Origin: Xiphydria camelus
Lineage: Eukaryota; Arthropoda; Insecta; Hymenoptera; Xiphydriidae
Assembly: GCA_963678675.1 (NCBI GenBank)
Contig: OY783198.1
Coordinates: 23,298,684-23,362,683, forward strand
Length of the DNA: 64,000 nt
Reading direction: 5' to 3'
Both the position numbers and the translations under genes were made by a program. Each line of letters starts with the position of its first letter. The stretch's first letter is position 1. A model generated the notes under the pieces. It had not been told where the DNA came from. It made no database searches and saw only the letters and a list, made by a program, of their open reading frames with translations. Shown here one piece after another: positions 21,017-31,836 of the stretch.

Positions 21017-24000
21017 TTACAGACCTGCGTTATCTTCGTTCGATGGCATCGTGTAACACTGAATGTGTTTGCAGTTCTTGCCGTCGCTATCGCATAGGAC
21101 GGTCTCGGTTTCGTGTAAATTGTGCGAATAAAATGTGTCGAATGGTAAGCATGTTGCACCGCAACCGCTTGCACCGGCACCTTCGCCACCCGCCTCCGTA
21201 ACTATGACAAGCGTTAATAATTTCTCGTTGATTAGAAACGAACTCCCGTATTATCGATGACGAAATTGAGTTAATGGATGTGTCGAAGATAAGGATTAAA
21301 CTGCTGCAAGATGCAACAAATGTGATATTCATTTTGGAGAACTGCGAGACGTATTATCTTAGGCGTCGGAAAATCGAATTATTATATATTCACCTGGTCT
21401 GTTGTCGTTCAACCATTTGTGACATGCTAAAGTTCTCAACATTTTCAATGCCCTTCCATCTATGATGTTTGGATCCACTCGTAAACATCGCTTCAAATAA
21501 TGTATCGCGCCGGTATTATTCCCTTTTACGTATAATAGCGATCCGTATAAAAAATTTGTGAGAGGCTAAAAGGTTGTAATGCTCGTTCCAATGATTTTAC
21601 AATTAAGAGATTGGAAAGTATACGATGAATGTAGATTTGACGTACCTCGATAGGATTAATATTCACAGCTTCTTCCGCAACTTTTAAAGCTTCATTTATC
21701 AATCCAACTTTATAGCCTATCGATGCAATACTGACTAAAGGAACATCTTGAAATTTGCTTGGGACTGAATTCAAAGCCAGTTGAAGGCAATCCAAAGCGT
21801 TTCGAGGCTTTCCAACTATTCGCCAATGCAGGGAAGCGAGCATCGAAAGCACCCAAGGTGCCGCTACTTTCTGCAATGAAGAGCAACGCGTGAATTGTTG
21901 AAAGAAATAGGTACAATAATTGAAATGCTCGTTACCACGTGCAGTAGCATACTCACCGATTTAGTAGCAGTTAAAATTCTCTGCCCTATCTCGGCAATCT
22001 CGGCATCCTTGACCAAATTGGTTAAAAGATGCGATAGATCGTCTTCCGGAGAATTGTTGCTATTAGCCGCTTTTAATAACGTTGCTGGAAAGTACTTATG
22101 GTCAAACGCTTTCGGAGCTTGGCATGTGGGTGGATACCAGGGTAGTGCGTGTCCTTTCTCGGGGTCTATACCGATTAACTCGCTTAGAAATAAATGTGTT
22201 CTGGCGGTAGAATAGAATGATTCAGTTCGAGAACATCAGACGAATCATCGTTTCAAAATTGTTTCTACTTACGCGTAACCCTTGTTTTCTGGTGACAAGT
22301 AGACAGGCGTATATTGCTTGGGATCGGAGAGCAGAGGAAGGCGTCCATCACAGTCGGAGCTCTTCGGCCAATCCTTATCCTCAAATTCATCCACTCCTTC
22401 CTTTATTTCAAAATTGTAATATTTTGGTCTATCAGTTGGTTCGAAAAAAACCGTAAAGAATTCGGGTTCCTTCTCTTTGGAAAATTCAAGTGATTTATCT
22501 AGATCATCCTTGTTCACTGTCAAATTCATGAATGAAGTAACTAATCGTTCGTTTGATAACGAATAAATAAGAAATTATTACTGGACTTACTATGAAAGAC
22601 TTTCGTTTTCGTCATCTGTTCGTTTATCTTCTCAGCTTGGCTTTCAACGTTTTTCAAGAGCTGAAGGCTGACGCTAATGTCGATTTGTAAATTTTGAGCG
22701 AGCGTTTGGCTATCGGTCGACACGTCGCAAGAGAGTATCGGTTCATCGAGATCCCGTTGCATGCACGATTGTCCGCGTGCAGCCAGTATCAAACTTAAAC
22801 TATCATCTTGAGAGATGCCGTCTTGTAATTTGGCAAATGGAGATTTTGGCGCGTGTTCCCATAACATACGCTCCTGCAGTTTCAACAATTTTTCCTGTTG
22901 ACTGTGATAAGTGTGCAGTTCGGCTAAAATATCTTGCAACTGTCTGAAAAAAAATGAGAACTTATTGATAAACTTTTGAACGCAAAAAAACACTGTAAGC
23001 CAAATGATATGTATACGTACTGGTGTAACGAAGTTAATGATTTTTCTAACTTTTGATGACAGAGTATCGCGTGCTTGGCGTGTCTCGCTTGATCCATCGT
23101 AGGAGCCAATCGTAAACAATTATCGTAACAAGCTATAGATCGATTAAAATCACCCAAGACAGCGTAAACGTGACCTAAGGCTAAATGTTGATGACTCTGA
23201 GTTGGCGCATAGTCTATCGCCGTGTGCAAGATAATAGCTGCTTCTCCGGAATGTTTTGCGGCATGCAAAATTCCTCCCGTTGTCAGGAGGGGTATATCGC
23301 GATATCGTCTTGAATAAATGCAGTGAATATCTCATTAGTGCTGGTGTTTAAAGCCCAAATAAATATAGATACATCGCAAGTAGCTCGTAATGCATTTATA
23401 CCTTGGCGCGGTGACTATAGCTCTACGGCCACATTCGAGGGCATTATAAGAATCCCCTCGTACGCGCCAGTAAATCGCTGCCAAGTTAAAGTGCAACCAG
23501 GAAGTACCGTTACGCAGCAATCCGTGCGCAACTTGATGACCAAACTTGTTAAGATCTGTTCCAGGTGGTAAGTACTTAATCAAGCCTTTCTCTTGATGCT
23601 GAGTGAGATTCTTCCTGTTCCGCATCGCCTGAAGGAATAGTTAATTAATCATTTACGTAAACTCGCGAAGGGAAAAACGAGGATTTTAGTATTTTTGAAG
23701 ATCTTACGCTCAGATGTTCAAACGTGAGCATACTGAAGTCCAGTGGAAAGGTTTTTTTACAGTCCGGTATTCTCTTTTTTCCCTCTTTTGGAATGCCGTC
23801 GAGTAAATAATCTTTTTGTCTGTACACAAAAGAAATTAACTACACTTAGAATAAGAATTCTCTGAAAATCGTACCTTCGAAGTAATCAAAATGTGAGTAA
23901 ACCAAAGAAAGGAGATTGAAAATGGACTTACGTAACACCTTTTCTGTAACTGCCATCAGTGGCAACGCTGGCATATAAATCGACATCCGCTAATGGCTTT

Positions 24001-24533
24001 CCGGCTAAGAGGCAATCAGAATCCGTGGAATAGAGTACGGATTGGATATCAGTCGCAGAATCCAAACCTGCCCACTTTCTGTCGATAGCCACTTTTCGAG
24101 AAACCATTTTGCTGTACAATTCGTCGATTGCATTTCGACGCTCCTCTTGTTCCAAAAATGTAAGGAGATCGTACGGTCGACGCAATTGAAAAACAGATTC
24201 CAACTGGAGGAAACCGTATGAAAAATTAACGAAGGAGAAAATTTAAATTATTTTCTTAATATAAAATATAGGTATCATATTAGAATATCCACATTCAAGG
24301 AACTTAAGTTCGATTAGACTTCTCTAGGATCACATAATTCGTTAAAAAAAATACAGTCACGCCCCCTTCCCGCAGAGGTCTCGAATATGACATAGACTTT
24401 TCATAAGTGCTAGAAAAAATCGTACTTGTGATTGAATCCTTCCATTTTCTGTAACTACCCAGTGTGTGGTTGCCGAAATTCCTAGGATCACTTCGAAAAA
24501 CGTCAGGAAAACCTTACACGACCTTAACTTCAT
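21017..24533 (-). CDS. TTC17: TTC17-like tetratricopeptide protein, C-terminally truncated
   Basis: Eleven exons close in frame: 24426-24533, 23932-24203, 23708-23819, 23402-23628, 23021-23308, 22591-22943, 22273-22540, 21957-22200, 21646-21870, 21394-21565, 21017-21201, giving 817 residues against about 1140 in human TTC17. Residues 1-21 look like a signal peptide, followed by the conserved THWVVTENGRIQ block. TPR cluster one spans about 165-335 (KFGHQVAHGLL, YWRVRGDSYNALECGRRA), a helical linker follows, and cluster two spans about 625-756 (WRIVGKPRNALDCLQLAL). The stop follows a cysteine-bearing segment (CKHIQCYTMP). TTC17 is linked to actin polymerisation and ciliogenesis. The last TPR block is missing: its exons lie downstream as wreckage at 18547-20028. 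A weak donor, GTCTGT, just before the stop may be the old splice site. Confidence 0.85.
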
Positions 24534-26048
24534 CGTTCTCCTCGACGTTGTTTTTGCGCTCCGCTTTTTCGTTCCTTATCTCTTCAACCGGAAGAACACG
24601 CGTCATTAAATGAGAGTGCAAGATATCCATGAAGAACGAACGCACGAAATTACGCGAAAATACAAATATACCTACTACATTGTCCGCATATCTCTTTTGA
24701 TCTTGAATACCGCTGTGTACCTACTCTTACATCTTTCATTGACGTTTATCGTCTGCTACTGAGGCTACCTCGTGAAGCGCCAGTACGCAGGCTCTCCGAC
24801 GTTAAATCGGCTCCAAAACTCTATACCGTCATTGGTCAGTCTCGTACTTCACGCAGACGGTACCTAGGTCCTGTAGGTCATGACTTTTCAAAAGTCACGT
24901 CGCACTCGACTTGCTTTTTACGTGTAACTTACGTTTTAAAAAAGAAGAAATAGATTCGCATACTGTATAAGATGGAAAATTCTCAAATCATTTTCAAATC
25001 CATTGCATATGTAATACTATGAAATCAATACATTACCTATACATAATGCAGTCCAATCGAAAGAGAGTAACAGGAATAAAATTGAATACGAGCGATGTCG
25101 TCACAATAAAAAAGAATGTAATTTACAATTCGATTTAGTGACTGAAGCATATTGATTTCATTATCAAGAGCGCTTACAAATTATTACGTAAAAATCTTTT
25201 GCCTTCTTTGCCCTCATCGATTGATGACGATTCGTCCAATTTTCACGTGTTACATAATACCATACCCATTCGGTCTCATGCAGTAGTAATATCGTGAGAA
25301 CGTCTGCCTACGGATTTTTTTGAGACGTTCTCATGCGTCAATTGATATTACAAGCCGAGTTCTTACTTGCACTCGTATGTAATTATAATGGGCGTGACCT
25401 TGTACAACAAAGAGACGGAATGAGAACCTACTAGCGCGTTAAGAGTATAGTATCCCTCTCGTACCTTCTCTGTTCCTAAAAAGACTTTTTTTTGATCAGA
25501 ATATGCCGCAAAATTACTCATGCGTTCACCTATATTGCACAAGATCGTGTGTTCACCCTGTATGTACGTACCACGAACTGATTCCTACCCTATATACAAT
25601 AGAGAGTACATACGCGTACATCTTACATTCATACTGGGTGAACCATGAATCGTGTTATTGAATTCGGGTTATGACCTCGAAACTAGTAAAATCGGTGTTT
25701 ACCGATGCCACGGTCAATTACTGTAATTGTGTCCATTGTCATTTAGTACTTCAGCGATGTACGACTGACATATTCGTTTAGCCGTCAGTGCAAATCACCT
25801 CGCGCGCGTTAGTGTGATCTTGTTCTTTTTAATCTACATAATATACGTATAGTTTTTGCACCGCGTTCGTGACTCACCTATACCTGACTATACGTAACGT
25901 ACATATATAACAGCGGCGCGTTTTGAGTGCGCAAGTCTAAAGTTATTAGATTGGGACGAGAGAGCCGCAATACACTGGCCATACCAGTGTCGACCTTCGA
26001 CGCGAAGATAACAGTTCTGTTCGTGGCTCTTTTTTCTAACGTCGCAAA
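24534..26048. promoter_or_regulatory. Divergent promoter region between TTC17 and ferritin A
   Basis: No gene seen. TTC17 starts leftward at 24533 and the first ferritin rightward at 26049. A TATATAA box at 25904-25910 would put the ferritin start of transcription near 25935, giving a 5' UTR of about 115 bases. An 11-base inverted repeat (TGAGAACGTCT) forms a hairpin at about 25291-25334. I found no iron-responsive element: the CAGTG pentamers present lack the paired five-base stem. Confidence 0.5.
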
Positions 26049-27590
26049 ATGAGTCTAGTGCGACAAGGGTTTCATGCCGACTGCGAAGAGGGCCTTAATC
26101 TTCAAATTAATACGGAGCTCTACGCGAGCTACGTTTACATGTCGTTGGTTGGTGCATATATGTATACATATCGTCGCTCTAATAAGAAAAGTGCCTAACT
26201 ACGTTTCAGAAAATTGTACACAGAAGGGAAGAAAACCCGTTTATTTAGACGTTATTCTAATAGATGGCAGCAAAATTAAATTTTTGCCAAAAAGTGGAGT
26301 TAGGCACTTTTCTTATTAGGGTGACGATATAATCGTTTACCTCATCTTATAATCAAGTCTTTTATATCAACCATAATCAAAAATATGCCGCGATATGAGG
26401 AAAAAATATTTTTTTATTTCCCATCGAATGGCTGTGCATTAATTTTTATCCACAGGCATGCCATTTCGATAGGAGTGACGTTGCACTGCCGGGCCTTCAT
26501 AAATATTTTAGAAAGGCTTCCGGCGAAGAACGGGAGCACGCCATGAAATTCATGACGTATCAGAATAAAAGGGGCGGTGTCGTCATGTTAAAAGATATAA
26601 AAGCGCCGCCAAAAGTCGAATGGGGTACAGCAAAAGAAGCGATGTCAGAAGCTTTGGAGTTAGAGAAGACTGTCAATACGGTACGTTTTGGAAGTGCTTA
26701 TTTTTATTATTTATTTTTTATTTAAAGTGATTTTTGTATGTAATATGTACGCGCAATGACACCATATTTATTTTTGTACAGCGAGCATTCTAAAATCGCA
26801 TGTAATTCTTCGCAAAAATGTAATACTTGTGATATTCATAACGATTTAAGACCACACATTCCAGTTGGGGGTGTAACTCAGTGGTAGAGTGTCCGCTTCG
26901 CATGCGGAAAGTCCTGGGTTCAAATCCCAGCTCCTCCAAGTTCATTTTTTTTCTCATTAATATATATTTTTGCGTATTTTATTAATTATTGCGTATTTTT
27001 ATCATTTTATTTGGATATTCAATCTTTTCCATCTGTTTTAACCTTGTACGTGACGGGTTGTTATTTGAAGGAAACATCTTATCATATTTGTTTTCAAGTA
27101 GATATTGGCATCCAAGGGGCCATTCATATGATGTGTTAATCGTTGTAAAGGGATACAGGGGGATTGAAAATATGATAAACTTTGATAAGAGTAGAGGGGG
27201 GGTCTTTCGTCAGTGACGTAATCAGGACAGTTCATTATTTCTTGTGAGGTGCGTGGCGCTATTATTCAGCAATGTAAATATGTAAAAAGGAAAAGGAGAA
27301 GCACAAAAAATTATCTGACGTGTACTAAGCAAAAAGCCCCTAAGTGCTAACGGATTGATCGTAATTATGCATAACTTGACCAGTCTAATTTGCAGGCTCT
27401 CCTCGAACTACATGCTGTAGCCACACGCCACAATGATGCCAATTTTCTGGATTTTTTGGAAACGGAATACTTACAAGAACAGGTGGATTCGATGAAAACG
27501 ATTGCCGATTATGTGACAAATCTCGAAAGAGTAGGCGAGGGTCTCGGCGAATACGTTTTTGATAAGGAAATTGAAAAAGAATGCCACTGA
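26049..27590 (+). CDS. Cytosolic-type ferritin heavy chain
   Basis: Three exons, 26049-26147, 26456-26680 and 27396-27590, give 172 residues, the size of vertebrate H-ferritin. Insect secreted ferritins carry a signal peptide; this one starts directly with [12 protein letters not shown] and has none. The diiron ferroxidase set is present by alignment with human H chain: Glu27 and Tyr34 in ELYASYVY, Glu61/Glu62/His65 in GEEREHA, Glu107 in LELEKTV, Gln141 in YLQEQV. The product should oxidise Fe(II) and store iron in the cytosol. Intron 1 starts with an atypical donor, GTTGGT, and contains a MITE; intron 2 contains a tRNA-Ala. A second ferritin follows in tandem. No iron-responsive element was seen, so translational IRP control is unlikely. 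Confidence 0.9.
26168..26330. mobile_element. MITE in intron 1 of ferritin A
   Basis: Terminal inverted repeats of 33 bases, 26168-26200 and 26298-26330, differ at two positions. Total length is 163 bases with no coding capacity. The arms include GTGCCTAACT and its complement. The family was not identified. Confidence 0.7.
26867..26938 (+). tRNA. tRNA-Ala, anticodon CGC
   Basis: A 72-base cloverleaf. The anticodon stem TCCGC/GCGGA encloses TTCGCAT, the T arm CTGGG/CCCAG encloses TTCAAAT, and the D arm carries TAACTCAGTGG. The T-run TTTTTTTT after the gene can terminate Pol III. Oddities: one T-T mismatch and one G-T pair in the acceptor stem, and A in place of the usual G at position 10 of the A box. 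It lies in the same orientation inside intron 2 of the ferritin gene. Probably functional, but a decaying or SINE-like copy is possible. Confidence 0.85.
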
Positions 27591-27989
27591 AATAAATGAA
27601 TTGATAAAATCACAATACGATACGATTCATTTATATTCATTAATCTAATAATTATGATATAAGTAAATGAGGCTCAGAATATATGTACGCCATGTAATCA
27701 ATTTCAATTGTACTCGTAATAATTTTTTTTGCGATATAGCGAATAAGATATACCTATATATGGAGACGTGAGAATAAACTATTGTAAATGAGTAGTATCG
27801 TTTATAATTAATATGAGCATTGTAAATGCGAATACTAATGTGACAGTGCATAAACCGTGCTTTATAATTCAGCCCTTTATTCCTAATGATTAGTGCTTAA
27901 GATTCTGTTCCTTTACTGTATGTACTTCGTATCTACTTGTTAGTATATTTTGAAATAAAAATAATGGTATCATGATACGATGAATAAAG

Positions 27990-29274
27990 ATGAGCCACTA
28001 TTTTACACTAGCTGGTCAACTGGAAATGAGAACATTTGAAAGTAAGTTTTATCGCGCTCGTGTCAAAACTATATGGCGTGTAAATGAAACGCGCAATTTT
28101 CAAATAAATTCTAGTAAATCGATGAAGCATGATGAAATACCGTGATCATTAGGTACGTCAGTATGTATACAATGATTAAGCTTTCACACGCATTCGCATT
28201 CAAAACCCCCATCACGCATCGTCACCATACGTACATTGCCGTATTTATACAACCCGTTCGTCAGTTCTGTGCTCGGTAAGCTCGACTCAAAATATTCACG
28301 CAAGAAATAATATCTGTCGATTCAGGATGTAAATCGTTTAATCAAGGTACGTATGAATTGTAATGAATTAGTCTTGCTACAGTGTTTCCGCAAAGACTTG
28401 ATGTACCATTTACCGTGACATCGACATCAAATATTTGGAAAAAATACGGATGCGCTGGAAAAAGATCTCACGCGACTAACTGCAAGGATGATTCTAAATC
28501 TGTGAAATCAGAGACAGGAAAATCCGATGTTTGCGATGGTAAACCAAGGAAATGGCCTACTGGAAAAAGGGCAAACTTTCTATTCCACCCAGAAACCGAA
28601 TCTATTCTGAATGAGCAACTCAATGCCGAACTAAAGGCTTTTTATTATTATCTTTCTATGGTGCGTTAATCTAATTGAACTAATTAATTAGGTATTTAAC
28701 TTGCAATCTTTTTAAAGGCAGCGTACTTTGGCCAAGTAGATGTAGCACTACCGGGTTGCGAATCATTTTTCATGCAAATGCATCACGAGGAACACGCGCA
28801 TGCTCTCAAATTTATGGAGTATATTAAGATGCGCGGGGGAAAGATCGTTCTGTGTCCAGTCTACGCTCCCGAAGATCAGAATTGGGAGTGTCCTTTGAAA
28901 GCATTCAAAGTACGAAACCTTTTAAATGACGAAAAATTAGTTTCCGTACGTGTTTATTTTATTCGTGGCAATTATTTTAGGCGGCGTTCGAGCTAGAGAC
29001 TGAAGTTACGGAGAAGCTCGTCGCCGTGAATTCCATCGCGGAGAAATATAATGATCTAAATGCCAGTGATTTCATAGTTACTGGTTTTATGGAAGATCAG
29101 ATGAAGAGCGTGAACGAAATGGCTAAGCTGGTCACAGTATTGTCCGGTGTGGGAGACCAAGCACTCGGTCGTTTCCTGTTTGATAAAGACTTATTAGAAA
29201 ATCACGTTATGCCTGAATTTAACGTTTTAAGAAATAAACGTTTCGATAGTTCAGGAAAAATTGAGAAGAAATAG
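27990..29274 (+). CDS. Ferritin heavy chain with N-terminal extension (Fer3HCH-like)
   Basis: Core exons 28383-28660, 28718-28909 and 28981-29274 are firm and encode a complete ferritin fold ending SSGKIEKK. Ferroxidase ligands are kept: ELKAFYYY (Glu27, Tyr34), HHEEHAH (Glu61, Glu62, His65), ELETEV (Glu107), MEDQM (Gln141). About 80 residues precede the ferritin domain, rich in Lys, Ser and Thr, with two nearby cysteines. The start is uncertain. Exon 27990-28041 ends in a good GTAAGT donor after a single A, so splicing would recreate an ATG across the junction (A plus TG) and keep an upstream ATG in frame, giving 271 residues. A TATTTATA/TCAGTT promoter-like site at 28242-28266 argues for a later start, but the only intron then available is 36 bases. 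The extension may be an organelle-targeting peptide, as in mitochondrial Fer3HCH; this is inference. Confidence 0.8.
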
Positions 29275-29727
29275 GTGGCAGAAAATAAACAGTCATTTGT
29301 ATATTATATATTCCTTATGAAGTGTGGGTCTACAATATGTACATGTCTTTTTTCGTGTACATTCGCAGTCTTCGATATAAATTAATATACAAATAAAAAG
29401 ATAATTTTATAACAAATAATCACATTAACAGTTTCATTAAATAAATAAAACTAAGCAAGAAGCGGAGCTACGCAATCTAACAATTGGAATAAAATTCGAT
29501 CAGATCTTGTAGAAATGCGTGCTCCAATTGCATTTCAATTAAACGACTAATGTTACACTCAATGTTGTTGTTAATATTCCAAGGTATTAACATTGACGCT
29601 TTCGGTAGACGTTTTTACGTACTGAAAAATAGCATCATTTGCTACATAAAGTGTACTCATATTAATGCGTATCTTTTGTACGAATTAATCGATATCTGTA
29701 GATATACCTACTCCGTTTAGCGCGGCA
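29275..29727. other. Convergent 3' ends of ferritin B and the zinc-finger gene
   Basis: A 450-base gap between two stop codons facing each other. AATAAA signals for the ferritin lie at about 29391 and 29440. No other feature seen. Confidence 0.6.
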
Positions 29728-31437
29728 CTAGTTCCACCCAAACTCTATATCCTCGATTTTTATGTTCAAAGCTTCCAACGACGTATCAATCACACCATCC
29801 TCAAATCCTTCTTCCAATCCCATTTGCTGTAATGCGAAAACATCGTGATTTATGTGCAAGCGAAACGAAACCGAAACTCGACGTTGAAATTAAAGTGAAA
29901 ACTAGCAACTGACCTGAAACACCGCCAATTGCGTGGGATCGCTGACCAATAAAATTTGGGTCTCGTTATCCATCGAAGATTCCAGTGTTTCGGTAATTTG
30001 AAGTTGTCCATCCTTTCCTACCGTGATCTTCTAGAATGCATGAAATGTTATTGAAGCGTAAACGGGTTTTTTCAATTTGAGTTTTTAAGACCACACAAAA
30101 GTACAATTGCCTACATTTTGTTTCGACACGTTCCTCCTTTGTTTCCCTTTACATTGATTAGGTAACTCCGAAGGTTCACGTAAGAAAATATCAATACCAT
30201 CATCGCTCTCTACCAATGCGTGAGCTGTTCTCTTATGCATTACGAGTGTACTACTTTGCCGGTACCTCCTGAAGCATACCTTACACTCAAAAGGTCTTTG
30301 TTGCGTGTGAACCTAAATACGAAAAATTAAATTTACCGTAAAATTGTTCAAGATAACGTTATACGAGTTATATCGTCTCACCCTGATAGCACACTTACTA
30401 AGTGATGCTTATATAGACTAGAATATTCCGTGAATCGTCGACCACAATTTTCTATGGTACAAACGTAAGGTTTTTCTCCTGAGTGAATCCGTATATGATT
30501 CTTGTAATTTGTCGCGCTGGCAAATGCTTTCCCGCATTTTGGATGTGTACACTTGTATGGACGCTCTCCCGTATGCGTTCTCACGTGAACCTGCATACGT
30601 CGGGTAGTGCAAATGACGAAGCAAATTGTATAAAGAGGTAAATATCGAACGTGAATGGTCCTTCTTACCTTTCTGATATTACTCGTAGTAAATGATCGGC
30701 CGCATCCGTCGAACGGACACACAAAAGGCCGCTCCCCCGTGTGAGTTCTGACGTGTTTTAACAAGTCGCCAGACGTCTTGAAACTTTTATTACAGGATTC
30801 ATTGGGACATTTGTATGGTTTTTCACCAGTGTGAGTTCGCGAGTGCGCCTTTAGACTGTAACCCGTGGAAAAGCTCTTCTTGCATTTCGGATAGGAGCAT
30901 CTATACGGCCTTTGACCGGTATGAGAACGTTCGTGAACCTGAAATTAATAAAATATGATACGTATAATAGCCCGCATTCAGAGTCGCGAGGCGCGAGGGT
31001 CACTTACCTTGAGGTGGTGCGGTGTACTATACACCTTTGTGCATCCTTCCCTAGGGCAAGGGTGTTGACTCCTTGATTTTGGCTCCAACTTATTCATCAA
31101 ATCATTCGTATCCTTCTTCTTCAATTTCCCATCTTCAAATTCCCACAGGCCCTCATTAATATCAACACCAGCTACCATGTACGCTGTTCCATTTATCAAT
31201 TCGACCTGTGGTAATGAACTTTCGACATCTTTTTCGGGAGCAGCTTGTGCTTGCAAAAACGCTCTGGAGTCTAATTCAAACTGAAGAGTTTTTCCATCTG
31301 CCAGTTTGGTGATATCACGTAGCAATATGGTTTCTCCATTCTCTAGCTCCAATGCGGGTTCGTTTTTACATTCAAACTCTAATAACAAATAGATGATGAA
31401 ATTTTAAGGTGCCAAAGATCTTTGATCAATCGCTAAC

Positions 31438-31468
<31 letters not shown>

Positions 31469-31836
31469 CTCCTCGTCGTCGTCTTCTTCTTCTTCCTCCT
31501 CCTCCTCCTCGAGATTGTCCGTGACAAAAGCTTGGGTACCATCAGGAAGGGTAATGGCGGTTAAAGTAGTGCCCAGTAATTGGTCGTCTAATATGAGCTC
31601 CCGTACCTCTGTATTATGCCCACTATCACTGTTTACCATTACTGAGAGACATTCGAGTATATCATTGGGATTTTCCTGTGAAATACAAGTCATACCGGTG
31701 CTATGTACTAGCTAATATTCATTATCGAGTAGGATAATTGATCAGGGGTAGAAAGTACCTCCAGGCCCTGCAGAAAGGTAAAGTCATCTTGCCTAATCCT
31801 AGAGTGGTCTGGCAACTTGAGATCTTGACTCGACAT
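29728..31836 (-). CDS. ZNF143: ZNF143/ZNF76 (Staf) family zinc-finger transcription factor
   Basis: Eight exons (31759-31836, 31438-31675, 31008-31378, 30669-30938, 30399-30590, 30115-30312, 29914-30030, 29728-29826) give 520 residues. Seven consecutive C2H2 fingers run from about residue 205 to 410, joined by TGE(K/R)P linkers. The signature segments [22 protein letters not shown] and [12 protein letters not shown] are those of vertebrate ZNF143/ZNF76. The N-terminal half has the family's LPDGTQAFV- and [13 protein letters not shown] activation repeats and an acidic run of more than 20 Glu/Asp residues (about 31441-31508). These factors bind the SBS element and activate snRNA, tRNA-Sec and many Pol II promoters, and support chromatin looping with CTCF. 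A 5' non-coding exon may exist upstream of 31836. Confidence 0.9.
31441..31508. repeat. TTC/TCC trinucleotide tract encoding poly-Glu/Asp
   Basis: The plus strand shows repeated TTC, TCC and TCG triplets; on the minus strand these are GAA, GAG and GAC codons inside exon 2 of the ZNF143-like gene. Expansion-prone coding repeat. Confidence 0.85.

Noticed and set aside
25741..28382. Iron-responsive elements upstream of the two ferritins
   Set aside because: CAGTG pentamers exist near 25796 and 25988, but the flanking five-base stems and bulged C are absent.
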